From an uncultured Muribaculaceae bacterium (lineage in GTDB: Bacteria > Bacteroidota > Bacteroidia > Bacteroidales > Muribaculaceae): a stretch of 36,653 bases of DNA. The translations under genes were made by a program, and so were the position numbers. Below the pieces are notes generated by a model that saw only the letters and a list, made by a program, of their open reading frames with translations, made no database searches and was not told the origin of the DNA. Positions within the stretch are counted from its first letter, which is position 1, and the number at the start of each line of letters is the position of its first letter. The stretch covers positions 1-36,653 of the forward strand of contig CAJULY010000023.1 in assembly GCA_910587185.1 (NCBI GenBank), read 5' to 3'. Shown piece after piece: positions 14,111-23,094 of the stretch.

Positions 14111-16738
14111 ATGGCGAAAAAAGTAGTGGAGACGCCCCTGATGAAGCAGTATTTCGAGATGAAGAAAAAACATCCCGACGCAATACTCCTTTTCCGCGTG
14201 GGCGACTTCTACGAGACATTCTGCGATGACGCCATAACGGCCTCCGAAATTCTCGGGATCACACTTACGCGGCGCGCCAATGGAGTTGCGCAGTCGGTCG
14301 AACTGGCCGGATTCCCACATCACGCCCTCGACACTTACCTGCCGAAACTCGTCAGGGCCGGCAAGCGAGTGGCCATCTGCGAACAGCTTGAAGACCCCAA
14401 ACTGACGAAAAAGCTCGTAAAACGCGGTATCACCGAGCTTGTCACCCCCGGCGTGGCCGTCAGCGACAATATACTTGACAACCGGGAAAACAACTTTCTT
14501 GCGGCAATCCATATAGCCAAAAACATCTGGGGCGTCGCATTTCTCGACATCTCGACCGGCGAATTCCTTGCCACCGAAGGTGCCCCGGAATACATGGAGA
14601 AACTCCTGACGAAATTCTCGCCGAAGGAGGTGCTGGTAGAGCGGGGCAAGAAACGCGATTTCGAGCAAAGCATAGCAACCCGTTATCTGACTTTCGAACT
14701 CGACGACTGGATTTTCACCGAACCGACAGCCCGCGAGCGGCTCATGAAGCAGTTTGAGACCGGATCGCTGAAAGGTTTCGGCCTCGACTCGAAGACGGCG
14801 GCCATCATAGCCGCCGGAGCCATAATCCATTATCTCGACATCACCAACCACACCCGTATCTCGCACATCACAACCCTCTCGCGCATAGAAGAGGATAACT
14901 ACGTGCGGCTTGACGATTTCACGATCAGGAATCTGGAGCTGATGGAATCGATGTCGCGCGACGGCAAAGGACTGCTGAATGTCATAGACCGCACGGTCAG
15001 CCCCATGGGGGCGCGTCTGATGCGCCGCTGGCTACTTTTCCCGCTGAAAGATGCCGCCGCCATAAACGCCCGTCTTGACGTAGTGGAATTTTTCTTCCGC
15101 CGCCCCGAGGAGCGCGAAGTGGTCAAGGCGGCTCTCGAACAGACCGGCGACATGGAGCGTCTAATCTCGAAAGTAGCCGTCGGACGCGTGTCGCCGCGCG
15201 AGCTCGTCATGTTGCGCAGGTCGCTCGAATCGGTACTGCCCGTTAAAGAAGTATGTGAGCGCTCCGACGATCCCACTCTGCATGCCTTGGGCGAACAGCT
15301 CAACCCGTGTGCCGGCATCCGCGACCGCATTGCCCGCGAAGTGGTTGATGACGCGCCGATAGCCCTCAACCGCGGAGCAGTTTTCCGCGAGGGAGTCGAT
15401 GCCGAGCTCGACGAACTCCGCCACATAGCTTTTTCAGGGAAAGACTACCTCATGCGGATTCAGGCACGGGAAAGCGAGGCCACCGGCATCCCGAGCCTTA
15501 AAATAGGGTTCAACAACGTGTTCGGCTACTACATAGAGGTAACCAACACCCACAAGAACAAAGTCCCGGCGGAATGGGTGCGCAAGCAGACCCTTGTCAA
15601 CGCCGAACGCTATATAACGCAGGAACTGAAGGATTACGAGGAAAAGATTCTCGGCGCCCAGGAAAGGATAGCCATAATAGAGACGAGGCTTTACAACGAT
15701 CTCGTCGCCGCCGTGACCCAATATACCCAGGCGATCCTGCTCAATTCATCGCTTCTTGCGCGCATAGACTGCCTGCTGTCGTTCACACGCGTATCGCTTG
15801 AGAACAAATACAACCGTCCGGTCGTCGATGACTCGTTGGTTCTGGAAATCATCGAGGGACGCCACCCGGTCATTGAACGCGAACTGCCTCCGGGCGAACC
15901 TTACATCACCAACACCGTGCGCCTCTCCAACGACGGCGAGCAGATTCTGATGATCACCGGCCCCAATATGTCGGGTAAATCGGCCCTTCTGCGCCAGACC
16001 GCCATAAACGTTCTCATGGCCCAGACAGGATGTTTCGTGGCGGCAGAAAGCGCCCATATAGGCGTGGTTGACAAGATTTTTACCCGCGTAGGCGCAAGTG
16101 ACAACATTTCCCATGGCGAATCGACCTTCATGGTGGAGATGAGCGAGGCAGCCTCGATCCTGAACAGCATGAGTCCGCGTTCGCTGATACTTTTCGACGA
16201 ACTCGGACGCGGAACCTCGACCTACGACGGAATCTCCATAGCCTGGGCGATCGTGGAACATATCCACAACTACCGCGACATACACCCCAAGACACTTTTC
16301 GCCACCCACTATCATGAGCTTAACGACATGGAAGCCTCGTTCAAGCGCGTGGTCAACTACAACGTATCGGTGCGCGAGGTCGATGGGAAAGTGGTGTTCC
16401 TCAGGAAACTCGCCAAAGGCGGCTCGGAACACTCGTTCGGCATCCATGTGGCGAAACTCGCCGGCATGCCTTCGTCGATTGTCAAGCGAGCTTCGGAAGT
16501 GTTGTCTGATCTGGAGAAAATCCGGTCGGCCGACAGCGAAGGCGCCTGCGGTCCGCGCGTCACTCCGGCCAAGGTCGAGAGCGGAGGGGTGCAAATGTCG
16601 TTCTTCCAGCTCGACGATCCGGTGCTCACGCAGATACGCGACGAAATCATAGGCATAGACATAAACAACCTCACGCCTGTGGCCGCTCTCAACAAACTCA
16701 ATCAGATAAGGTCGATACTGACCGGAAAAAACGAATAA
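14111..16738 (+). CDS. mutS: DNA mismatch repair protein MutS
   Basis: 875 residues, the normal length. Domain I carries the mismatch-reading Phe-x-Glu as F33-Y-E35 in FRVGDFYETF. Connector, lever and clamp domains follow, then the ATPase with Walker A GPNMSGKS (617-624), SHGESTFMVEM, Walker B LILFDELGRGTSTYDG and the ATHYHEL motif. The C-terminus (about 800-875) includes the dimer/tetramer region. It recognises base mismatches and recruits MutL. The aminotransferase gene starts 38 bases after the stop, so the two probably share a transcript. All key residues are present. Confidence 0.98.
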   Translation: MAKKVVETPLMKQYFEMKKKHPDAILLFRVGDFYETFCDDAITASEILGITLTRRANGVAQSVELAGFPHHALDTYLPKLVRAGKRVAICEQLEDPKLTKKLVKRGITELVTPGVAVSDNILDNRENNFLAAIHIAKNIWGVAFLDISTGEFLATEGAPEYMEKLLTKFSPKEVLVERGKKRDFEQSIATRYLTFELDDWIFTEPTARERLMKQFETGSLKGFGLDSKTAAIIAAGAIIHYLDITNHTRISHITTLSRIEEDNYVRLDDFTIRNLELMESMSRDGKGLLNVIDRTVSPMGARLMRRWLLFPLKDAAAINARLDVVEFFFRRPEEREVVKAALEQTGDMERLISKVAVGRVSPRELVMLRRSLESVLPVKEVCERSDDPTLHALGEQLNPCAGIRDRIAREVVDDAPIALNRGAVFREGVDAELDELRHIAFSGKDYLMRIQARESEATGIPSLKIGFNNVFGYYIEVTNTHKNKVPAEWVRKQTLVNAERYITQELKDYEEKILGAQERIAIIETRLYNDLVAAVTQYTQAILLNSSLLARIDCLLSFTRVSLENKYNRPVVDDSLVLEIIEGRHPVIERELPPGEPYITNTVRLSNDGEQILMITGPNMSGKSALLRQTAINVLMAQTGCFVAAESAHIGVVDKIFTRVGASDNISHGESTFMVEMSEAASILNSMSPRSLILFDELGRGTSTYDGISIAWAIVEHIHNYRDIHPKTLFATHYHELNDMEASFKRVVNYNVSVREVDGKVVFLRKLAKGGSEHSFGIHVAKLAGMPSSIVKRASEVLSDLEKIRSADSEGACGPRVTPAKVESGGVQMSFFQLDDPVLTQIRDEIIGIDINNLTPVAALNKLNQIRSILTGKNE

Positions 16739-16776
16739 CCAACACAATTTCACAACCTATACAAGCTCTTAACGTT

Positions 16777-17970
16777 ATGCTTCAGATCTCACAGCGCATC
16801 AACTCACTGGCGGCTTCCGCCACTCTGGCGATGTCACAGCGCAGCAATGAGCTGCGTGCCGCAGGCGTCGATGTCATCAATCTTTCAGTCGGCGAGCCGG
16901 ATTTCAACACGCCTGATTTCATCAAAGAGGCCGCAAAAAAAGCCATTGACGACAATTTCTCCTTCTATTCTCCGGTGCCGGGCTACATGAGCCTGCGCAA
17001 AGCCATAGCCGCAAATCTCAAAGCCACCGAAGGGGTGGATTTCTCGCCCGAGCAGATCGTGGTGTCAGGCGGAGCGAAACAGGCACTCTGCAACGTGATT
17101 CTCTCCACGATCAATCCCGGCGACGAAGTGGTGATCCCCACTCCGGCATGGGTCAGCTATGTAGAGATGGTGAAGCTTGCCGAAGGTGTCACCGTCGAGG
17201 TTCCCGCGACAATCGAACAGGATTTCAAGATCACTCCCCGGCAGCTCCGCGACGCCATCACGCCCCGCACAAAGATGGTTCTCTTCTGCTCCCCTTCCAA
17301 CCCTACAGGCTCCGTCTATTCCCGCGAGGAACTGCAGCAGCTGGTAGAGGTTCTGAAAGATTATCCCAACATCCTCGTCCTCTCCGACGAAATCTACCGC
17401 CACATCAATTTCACCGGAAGCTACACTTCGATGGCCACATTCCCCGAGCTTGAAGGACACGTAGTCGTAATCAACGGAGTTTCCAAAGCTTACGCCATGA
17501 CCGGCTGGCGCATAGGGTTCTGCGCAGCTCCCCTCCCCATAGCAAAGGCCTGCACCAAACTTCAGGGCCAATACACCTCAGGCGCCTCGTCGATTGCGCA
17601 GAAAGCAGCCGAAGCGGCCTATACCGGCCCGCAGGATTGCGTCGAAGAGATGCGTCAGGCATTCGAGCGTCGCCGCGACCTCGTGGTTGAACTTGCAAAA
17701 GCCATTCCGGGAATCAGAGTCAACAAGCCTCAGGGCGCGTTCTATCTCTTCCCCGATGTCTCGAGCTTCATAGGCAAGCGCTGCGGCGACCGCGTCATTT
17801 CCAGCAGCGGCGACGTAGCCATGTATCTTCTCGACACGGCGCATGTGGCCACGGTTGACGGAGCGGCATTCTGCCTGCCGGGATACATCCGTCTGAGCTA
17901 CGCCACATCCGACGAACTTATCCGCGAAGCCATGCGCCGCATAGGCGACGCCCTCGCTAAACTCGTCTGA
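16777..17970 (+). CDS. PLP-dependent class I aminotransferase, aspartate-aminotransferase-like
   Basis: 397 residues, fold type I. N-terminal INLSVGEPDFNTP; PLP-contacting SGGAKQA (about 98-104), SPSNPTG (172-178), DEIY (204-207); Schiff-base lysine K237 in GVSKAYAMTGWRIGF; C-terminal substrate Arg in LPGYIRLSYATS. The pattern matches the prokaryotic aspartate aminotransferase (AAT-1b) subgroup, which moves the amino group between aspartate and 2-oxoglutarate; related enzymes accept prephenate or aromatic substrates, so the precise substrate is open. Complete, cytoplasmic, downstream of mutS with no functional link evident. Confidence 0.9.
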   Translation: MLQISQRINSLAASATLAMSQRSNELRAAGVDVINLSVGEPDFNTPDFIKEAAKKAIDDNFSFYSPVPGYMSLRKAIAANLKATEGVDFSPEQIVVSGGAKQALCNVILSTINPGDEVVIPTPAWVSYVEMVKLAEGVTVEVPATIEQDFKITPRQLRDAITPRTKMVLFCSPSNPTGSVYSREELQQLVEVLKDYPNILVLSDEIYRHINFTGSYTSMATFPELEGHVVVINGVSKAYAMTGWRIGFCAAPLPIAKACTKLQGQYTSGASSIAQKAAEAAYTGPQDCVEEMRQAFERRRDLVVELAKAIPGIRVNKPQGAFYLFPDVSSFIGKRCGDRVISSSGDVAMYLLDTAHVATVDGAAFCLPGYIRLSYATSDELIREAMRRIGDALAKLV

Positions 17971-18038
17971 GTAATAGAATAAAGCAAATGATGATGTAGT
18001 GGTCCCGATTTGCGGGGACACCTTCCTGACTAAGGATT

Positions 18039-19916
18039 TTACAGGCCGCGCCGGCGATAATAGCTGACGCGGTCTATTTTCATCTCCACCGGCAACTGGT
18101 TGACGTCAACCTTGCCAACCCAGCTTCCGCCGAGCTGCATGTCGATGAGCAGATAGAAGGGACGGTCGAAGGGGAACTGCCCCGGCAGTGCGGTGTCGAT
18201 GCGGGGATAGGTGAATGTGTGGACGCCGTTGATGAAGAAGCTGAGGCTGTCCGGAGCCAGCTCTACGGCGAAAACATTGTAGTCGTCGGGGTTGATCTTG
18301 CCTGTTGCGAAATGAGGGGGCTCGTTGTCTTTCTTCAAATCGAGAGTATAGGTCGAATGGACGGTCTGATAGGCAAAATCATCGTGGTTCAGGCGCTCCA
18401 TTATATCGATCTCGCCGCCCGATGGCCAAGGAACTTCCTCGCCTTTGAGCGGAGCGGGAAGGAGCCAGAACGCAGGCCACTCGCCCTGCGCGCCCTGAAG
18501 TTTAGCGCGTATCTCCAGGCGTCCGTAACCGAAATCCTTCTTCCATTTGGTGTAGAGACCGCCGGTCACGTAGGGAACCGTGTCGTTAAGGGCCGGATAT
18601 GAACGGATGCCGCGGAGGATCAGGTTTCCGTCGCGCACGGCATAGAGGGTGTCGGCCGATGACATGACATCGTTCCAGTTGGCGGTTCCGCGCGGAATCT
18701 TCGACCATACCTTCCAGTCGATATCGGGGCCGTTGAAATCATCTTCCCATGCAAGTTCCCAATCTCCGGCGCTCTCGCCACGGCTGAGTGGAACATTGAT
18801 GCGCTCCGTCCACCCGGGATACTTGAGATTGGCCGAAGCGTCGGTGTCATTATAGCTGTAGGTTATGTCAGGATTTCCGGCGGAAGGAATGAACACCGAA
18901 CCCTCGGGGCGCAGTTCCCATCGGCCTGGTGTGGCGAAACCGGCCCATCTCGCCGAGCCTGCGGCGATGACCGAGTCGGCGAGGATATCGCCGATGCGGT
19001 TCACGCCCTTATGGCTGAAATGGATCTTGCCCTTGAACGCCTCCTCATACTGCATCGGGCAAGAAGAGGTGTTGATAAGGGTCACGCCTTTGACCGTAGA
19101 AGCGATGAGGCGCTGGGCGTCGCGGACAGCGTCGCTGTATCCGACAGATCCTCCCGGGGTCACGTCGCCTTCGCCCGGCGCGGGAATCATGCCGATATAA
19201 ATCGGAGCCTTGTCGAATCCGAGCTGTCCGCGCAGGCGTTCAATCAGCAGACGGAGCGACCGGGCATAGCGCTCGGAAGTGGAATTGCTGTCGGCACATC
19301 CCTGCATCCACCAGACTCCCGCAAGGCGCGGACGTTTGCCCATGGCCAGAAGAGTGTCGATAGCCGGACGATACACACTGTCGATGAAATAGTTCCAGTT
19401 GTTGTCATCCTTCGGATTGGCCCAGGTGTCGATGCCCGAACCCGACACGCCGAGCTTGATGATATAGAGCTCCTTGTCGGGGAAAGCTTCGGCGAAACGG
19501 CGGCCGAACTCACCTTCCATGCCGCGGCGTCCCTGAGAGTAGCGGCTGTAGGTTCCGGCGCCGTGAATCATGTTCATGGCCGTGCGCCCCGCGTAATTGT
19601 CGTTGCGGAACCATAGTTTCATCCACTGCGGTTCCTTGTCGCGGTAAAGGGCCGGAATCACGTGACGGGCCATCTGGCCCAGAGCGTTTTTCTCGTTCCG
19701 GACCTGAGTGGGGACATACCAGATATTGAGATTATCAGCCCCGGGAGCTGTGGAATACCATTCAAGCATGGTTTTGTCAACATCTTCTTCGGCAAAGGCC
19801 GAGCCGTCGGCGTTGCTCTGACCGATGGTTATGAACAGGGCGACATCTTGGTCCTTTGCGGCATTGGCCGTCAGAAACATGCTCATCAGGGCGGCCAGGA
19901 CAACGAATAATCTCAT
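18039..19916 (-). CDS. Secreted fusion of a SASA-type carbohydrate esterase and a GH16 glycoside hydrolase
   Basis: 625 residues. Signal peptide 1-19 (ending TANA). Residues about 22-320 are an SGNH/SASA-type esterase: IGQSNADG with Ser34, then KLGVSGSGIDTW, GVWWMQGCAD and the C-terminal KIHFSHKG, which supplies the His. A linker with a beta region (about 325-385) leads to a GH16 domain at about 390-625, with catalytic EIDIME giving nucleophile E502, D504 and acid/base E507. The esterase would remove acetyl groups (sialic acid or other acetylated sugars) and GH16 would cut beta-1,3/1,4 glucans or galactans; which polymer is unknown. The fusion suggests attack on an acetylated polysaccharide. 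It lies downstream of a GH13 gene on the same strand across a palindromic element. Confidence 0.85.
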   Translation of the reverse strand: MRLFVVLAALMSMFLTANAAKDQDVALFITIGQSNADGSAFAEEDVDKTMLEWYSTAPGADNLNIWYVPTQVRNEKNALGQMARHVIPALYRDKEPQWMKLWFRNDNYAGRTAMNMIHGAGTYSRYSQGRRGMEGEFGRRFAEAFPDKELYIIKLGVSGSGIDTWANPKDDNNWNYFIDSVYRPAIDTLLAMGKRPRLAGVWWMQGCADSNSTSERYARSLRLLIERLRGQLGFDKAPIYIGMIPAPGEGDVTPGGSVGYSDAVRDAQRLIASTVKGVTLINTSSCPMQYEEAFKGKIHFSHKGVNRIGDILADSVIAAGSARWAGFATPGRWELRPEGSVFIPSAGNPDITYSYNDTDASANLKYPGWTERINVPLSRGESAGDWELAWEDDFNGPDIDWKVWSKIPRGTANWNDVMSSADTLYAVRDGNLILRGIRSYPALNDTVPYVTGGLYTKWKKDFGYGRLEIRAKLQGAQGEWPAFWLLPAPLKGEEVPWPSGGEIDIMERLNHDDFAYQTVHSTYTLDLKKDNEPPHFATGKINPDDYNVFAVELAPDSLSFFINGVHTFTYPRIDTALPGQFPFDRPFYLLIDMQLGGSWVGKVDVNQLPVEMKIDRVSYYRRRGL

Positions 19917-19931
19917 ATCATTTCTATTTTA

Positions 19932-20269
19932 AGAGGTTGTTTAATAACAAATGTGAAGCCGGAGTGGATGGATTTTTGAACTAACCTGTTCATAATCTGA
20001 AGGAGCAGTGCTGTGGCACTGTGACTGAAGATTAGGGACAGGGGAGCCAAAAAGGCATCCATGCGACTTATAGTAACACAATTTTTCTTTTTTATACATT
20101 TAAATTTCGGTTTTGCGGTTGTTTAAAATGCTCCTTCCCATCCATTCTCCCGGGCGTCTTTCGTACTGAATTTCAGTCATAATGCTACAGCATTACTCCT
20201 TCAATTCATTTCGAAATCCACCTCCGGAGAATGGACTCCAGCTTTCACATTTGTTTTTAAACAACCTCT
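19932..20269. repeat. 338-bp palindromic MITE-like element with conserved hairpins in each arm
   Basis: The ends 19932-19957 and 20244-20269 are inverted repeats of 26 bp with one mismatch (AGAGGTTGTTTAA at the outside). Each arm contains the same module in opposite orientation: TGAAGGAG, a six-base stem with four-base loop, then TGACTGAA (stems at 20006-20021 and 20180-20195). TAA stands outside GAGGTTG on both sides and may be a 3-bp target duplication. It contains no transposase gene. It sits between the GH13 and GH16 genes and may affect their co-transcription. Confidence 0.65.
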
Positions 20270-20285
20270 AAGTTTTTTATCTTTA

Positions 20286-21974
20286 TCAGTCGGTCCATTT
20301 CCAGACAACGGCTCCGTGGGCGGGAACGGCGGTCTGGAAAGGTGTGTGGGAATCGATGGCATGCGATTCGCTGCGCCCGGTGAGCAGTTCGGTGGCTGTG
20401 CGCGCGCCTTCACTGAAGCGCAGGGTGTTGAAAGCATGGAGCGGAATGTTCACCTTGACGTCGGCCTCCTTGTCGTCGAAGTTAGCGACCACGAGAAGAG
20501 TCTCGTTGCCGAAATGGCGCAGGAAGGCATACTGGCGTTCGGGGTTGAATCCGTCGGTTTTCTCATTGTTGACATACATTACATCGAAAAATGTCCCTTC
20601 CCTTACGGCGGCTTCGCTTGTGGCGATGTTCAGCAGCCGTGAATAGGAGTCGCGCAGGCGACGCTCGTCGGCCGAGAGATTTTTCAGCGAAGGGCGCCCG
20701 TTGTTGAGCCAGCGGCGCAGGGTCCCCACGCTCCAGTAGTCGAATATCGAGGTGCAGCCGTCATGTCCGCTGTAGCCTTCGGCGTCGGCTCCCGGCTCGC
20801 CGAGCTCCTGGCCGGCATAGACCATGACGGCTCCGGGGCCGAGAAGCGCGCTGACCGCCATAGGAGCCATTGCCTTGAACGGGTCGCCGGCAAATTCCGC
20901 CGAGGCGAAACGCTGCTCGTCGTGGTTCTCGAGGAAATAGAGCATGTTGTGCTGGTGGCCGTCAACCTTCTGCCACGAGCGGGTGATGTCGGAGGCCGAG
21001 CGGCCCCAGGTGACGATGTCGCGCAGAGTGTCGTAGAGCCCAACCTTGTCATAGAGATAGTCGAATCCGCCAATCTCGATGAAGGGCCGGTAGAGGTTTA
21101 TGTCGTATATCTCGGCGATGAATATGACGCCGGGGTGCTTCTCCTTGACCTGAGGGATGGCCCACTGCCAGAATTCGAGGGGCACCATGTGGGCCATGTC
21201 GCAGCGGAAACCGTCAACGCCCTTGTCGGCCCAGTACTGCAGGATGTGGAGCATCTTTTTCCATGTCGCGGGCGTAGGGGTGAAATGCCGCCATCCGTTT
21301 GCGGGATCTATGCCGTAGTTGAGTTTGACGGTGTCATACCAGTCATACTGTCCGGGCGACGCGGTGAAGCAGTCGTTTCCGGAAGCTTTGGCCGGATATT
21401 CGAAGTAGGCGTCGGAGCCGCTGCCGAGATCTATCGTCGGCGAGAACTTATGGCCGGGGATATAGTAGAAGCTGTTTGTAGGCGCGAAAAACATGTTCGT
21501 GTAGTCTTCCTTGCCGAAATCCTCGGGGGCGCCGGCCGGACGGCTGTCCGATCGGTATTGCCGGGCCACGTGGTTGGGCACGAAGTCGATGATCACTTTC
21601 AGACCGGCTGCATGGATGCGCCTGACGGTGTCCTCGAATTCCCTGATTCTGTTGCGGGGATCGACGGCAAGGTCCGGATCTATGTCATAATAGTCCTTGA
21701 TCGCGTAGGGCGATCCGGCTTTTCCCTTGATGACGTGGGGATTGTCGCGCGGAATGCCGATGTCGGTGTAGTCTGAGCAATGAGTATGTTCGATAACGCC
21801 CGTAAGCCACACATGAGTGAAACCCATGTCGGCGATTGAACGCAGAGTCGCTTGATTTATTGACCGCAGTTTGCCCGAACCGTTCTGCTCTATTGTGCCT
21901 CCGGGCACGCACGAGTCGTTGAAGTTCGTGAATAGTCGCGGCAATAGTTGATAAATAACTGGTTTGCTATTCAT
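20286..21974 (-). CDS. Cytoplasmic GH13 alpha-amylase-family enzyme
   Basis: 562 residues with no signal peptide. The (beta/alpha)8 barrel has the four GH13 regions: DFVPNH (130-135), GFRCDMAH with nucleophile D259, IAEIY with acid/base E288, and ENHDEQR with transition-state D352. Early YQLLPRLFTNF and SDYTDI fit the family. The C-terminal beta domain (about 470-562) ends VPAHGAVVWKW. It should cut or transfer alpha-1,4-glucosyl units inside the cell (glycogen or imported malto-oligosaccharides); the exact subfamily cannot be assigned by eye. It has its own promoter at 22006-22037. The neighbouring GH16 is secreted, so the pair need not share a pathway. Confidence 0.88.
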   Translation of the reverse strand: MNSKPVIYQLLPRLFTNFNDSCVPGGTIEQNGSGKLRSINQATLRSIADMGFTHVWLTGVIEHTHCSDYTDIGIPRDNPHVIKGKAGSPYAIKDYYDIDPDLAVDPRNRIREFEDTVRRIHAAGLKVIIDFVPNHVARQYRSDSRPAGAPEDFGKEDYTNMFFAPTNSFYYIPGHKFSPTIDLGSGSDAYFEYPAKASGNDCFTASPGQYDWYDTVKLNYGIDPANGWRHFTPTPATWKKMLHILQYWADKGVDGFRCDMAHMVPLEFWQWAIPQVKEKHPGVIFIAEIYDINLYRPFIEIGGFDYLYDKVGLYDTLRDIVTWGRSASDITRSWQKVDGHQHNMLYFLENHDEQRFASAEFAGDPFKAMAPMAVSALLGPGAVMVYAGQELGEPGADAEGYSGHDGCTSIFDYWSVGTLRRWLNNGRPSLKNLSADERRLRDSYSRLLNIATSEAAVREGTFFDVMYVNNEKTDGFNPERQYAFLRHFGNETLLVVANFDDKEADVKVNIPLHAFNTLRFSEGARTATELLTGRSESHAIDSHTPFQTAVPAHGAVVWKWTD

Positions 21975-22005
21975 GGACAGGTATGAGGTTGGGTAATTAC
22001 GGGTG

Positions 22006-22037
22006 CAAAATTACTCAAATCCCGCCTTTAATGCAAC
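22006..22037 (-). promoter_or_regulatory. Promoter of the GH13 gene
   Basis: Minus strand TAATTTTG (22013-22006) with GTTG (22037-22034) 20 bases upstream. The predicted start is about 26 bases before the ATG at 21974. Confidence 0.55.
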
Positions 22038-22085
22038 CCCTCCCTGTTACAACTGCGTTAATATTGCCTATTCCACGCCATATTG

Positions 22086-22156
22086 TTCCACGCCCTCTTG
22101 CCCTCCGGCGCAAGTCCTAACTTCTCAGCCGGTTGGCTATGCGCAGCAGAAACGGC
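22086..22156 (+). repeat. 71-bp direct repeat, left copy
   Basis: Matches 22945-23015 at 69 of 71 positions, same orientation, starting TTCCACGCC. The copies flank the DUF1016 gene; the right copy forms the junction between two truncated genes. Confidence 0.85.
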
Positions 22157-22284
22157 CTCCCCCATAAGCCATATATTATGAAACAAATTAGAAACAGATG
22201 CGATTTTTATCTATAGTCTTGATTGGTTTTGGGAGATTCACTATCTAAACTTGAAAGAATCCTTTCTTGTCGGCACATTTAAAG

Positions 22285-22316
22285 CTTGTGGATGTCGGTA
22301 TTTTGCGCTAATTTTG
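22285..22316 (+). promoter_or_regulatory. Promoter of the DUF1016 gene
   Basis: CTTG (22285-22288), 20 bases, TAATTTTG (22309-22316). The ATG is at 22324, so the transcript would start almost at the start codon: a nearly leaderless message, if the assignment is right. Confidence 0.45.
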
Positions 22317-22323
22317 CAATATT

Positions 22324-23094
22324 ATGGATGATATTACCTCCAATAACGCCCCCCGTATTGTCATTGTCAAGGATTTTAAAATTGACGCTGACTATGCCGC
22401 TTGGCTCTCAGAAATCAAGCGGCGCTATATTTCTGCCCAAATCAAGGCATCCATAAAGATCAACACAGAAAAACTATGTTTTAACTGGAGTGTAGGTCGT
22501 GACCTTGTGATGCGTAAGGCTGAGGAACGATGGGGAAGCGGAGTGGTAGAGCAACTGAGTTTTGACTTGAAGGAGGCATTCCCGCAAGAGAAAGGATTCA
22601 GTAGCAGAAATATGTGGCGAATGAAGCAGTGGTATCTGTTTTTCTCTACAACAGAAGCTAATGAAAAACTGACACGGCTTGTGGCAGAATTGCAAAAGGT
22701 TGAATCTCCATATCCTATAAATGTGCCACAGGTTGTGGCAGTTTTAAATGTAGAGCCGTGCTTCCCAATAGTGCTCGGAATGATTCCATGGGGCCATCAA
22801 ACAGATATCGTCTCCAAATGCAAGTCTATCGATGAAGCGATGTTCTATTTGCGAGAAAGTATATTGGGCGGATGGAGCCGTCAGACATTGGATAATTCAC
22901 TGAAAGCCAACCTCTATAAATCCCGCGACAAAGCGATCAGCAACTTCCACGCCCTCTCGCTCTCCGGCGCAAGTCCTAACTTCTCAGCCGGTTGGCTATG
23001 CGCAGCAGAAACGGCGCTCCGCCGTCGGCGTCCTCGGCCCCGGAAGCCAGATAGAGCACGCCGAGGGCCAGCAGGACGAAGAGAACGATTATGA
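22324..23094 (+). CDS. DUF1016 (YhcG-like) N-terminal domain protein, 3'-truncated with a chimeric tail
   Basis: Residues 1-207 fit the DUF1016 N-terminal domain: YAAWLSEIKRRYISAQ, the W-S-V-G-R region, SFDLKEAFPQEKGFSSRNMWRMKQWY and ILGGWSRQTLDNSLKANLYKSRDKAISNF. In full-length YhcG proteins a PD-(D/E)xK nuclease domain of about 150 residues follows; here it is absent. At residue 208 (22945) the frame enters the right 71-bp repeat, then reads antisense through an HlyD remnant, giving a low-complexity Arg/Pro tail to the stop at 23094. The protein therefore probably lacks nuclease activity. DUF1016 proteins are often linked to mobile elements and anti-phage loci. It is the only plus-strand gene between the GH13 gene and the right edge. 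Confidence 0.75.
   Translation: MDDITSNNAPRIVIVKDFKIDADYAAWLSEIKRRYISAQIKASIKINTEKLCFNWSVGRDLVMRKAEERWGSGVVEQLSFDLKEAFPQEKGFSSRNMWRMKQWYLFFSTTEANEKLTRLVAELQKVESPYPINVPQVVAVLNVEPCFPIVLGMIPWGHQTDIVSKCKSIDEAMFYLRESILGGWSRQTLDNSLKANLYKSRDKAISNFHALSLSGASPNFSAGWLCAAETALRRRRPRPRKPDRARRGPAGRRERL
22945..23015 (+). repeat. 71-bp direct repeat, right copy, at a truncation junction
   Basis: Same sequence as 22086-22156 with two mismatches. Its first base is the first base of the Phe codon where the DUF1016 similarity stops. On the other strand it supplies the last residues and the stop (PFLLRIANRLRS) of the truncated HlyD gene. Confidence 0.85.

Larger units (their letters stand above)
21975..22323. other. 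Divergent intergenic region holding two promoters and one copy of a 71-bp repeat
   Basis: It contains the GH13 promoter, the left copy of the 71-bp direct repeat (22086-22156) and the DUF1016 promoter (22285-22316). A short TTCCACGCC doublet (22072 and 22086) adjoins the repeat. No further gene seen. Confidence 0.5.

Noticed and set aside
15746..16753. Long minus-strand frame opposite mutS
   Set aside because: Shadow of the conserved MutS ATPase region; no start context or domain.
20763..21776. Long plus-strand frame opposite the GH13 gene
   Set aside because: Antisense shadow of a clear enzyme gene in GC-rich codons, with no recognisable protein features.
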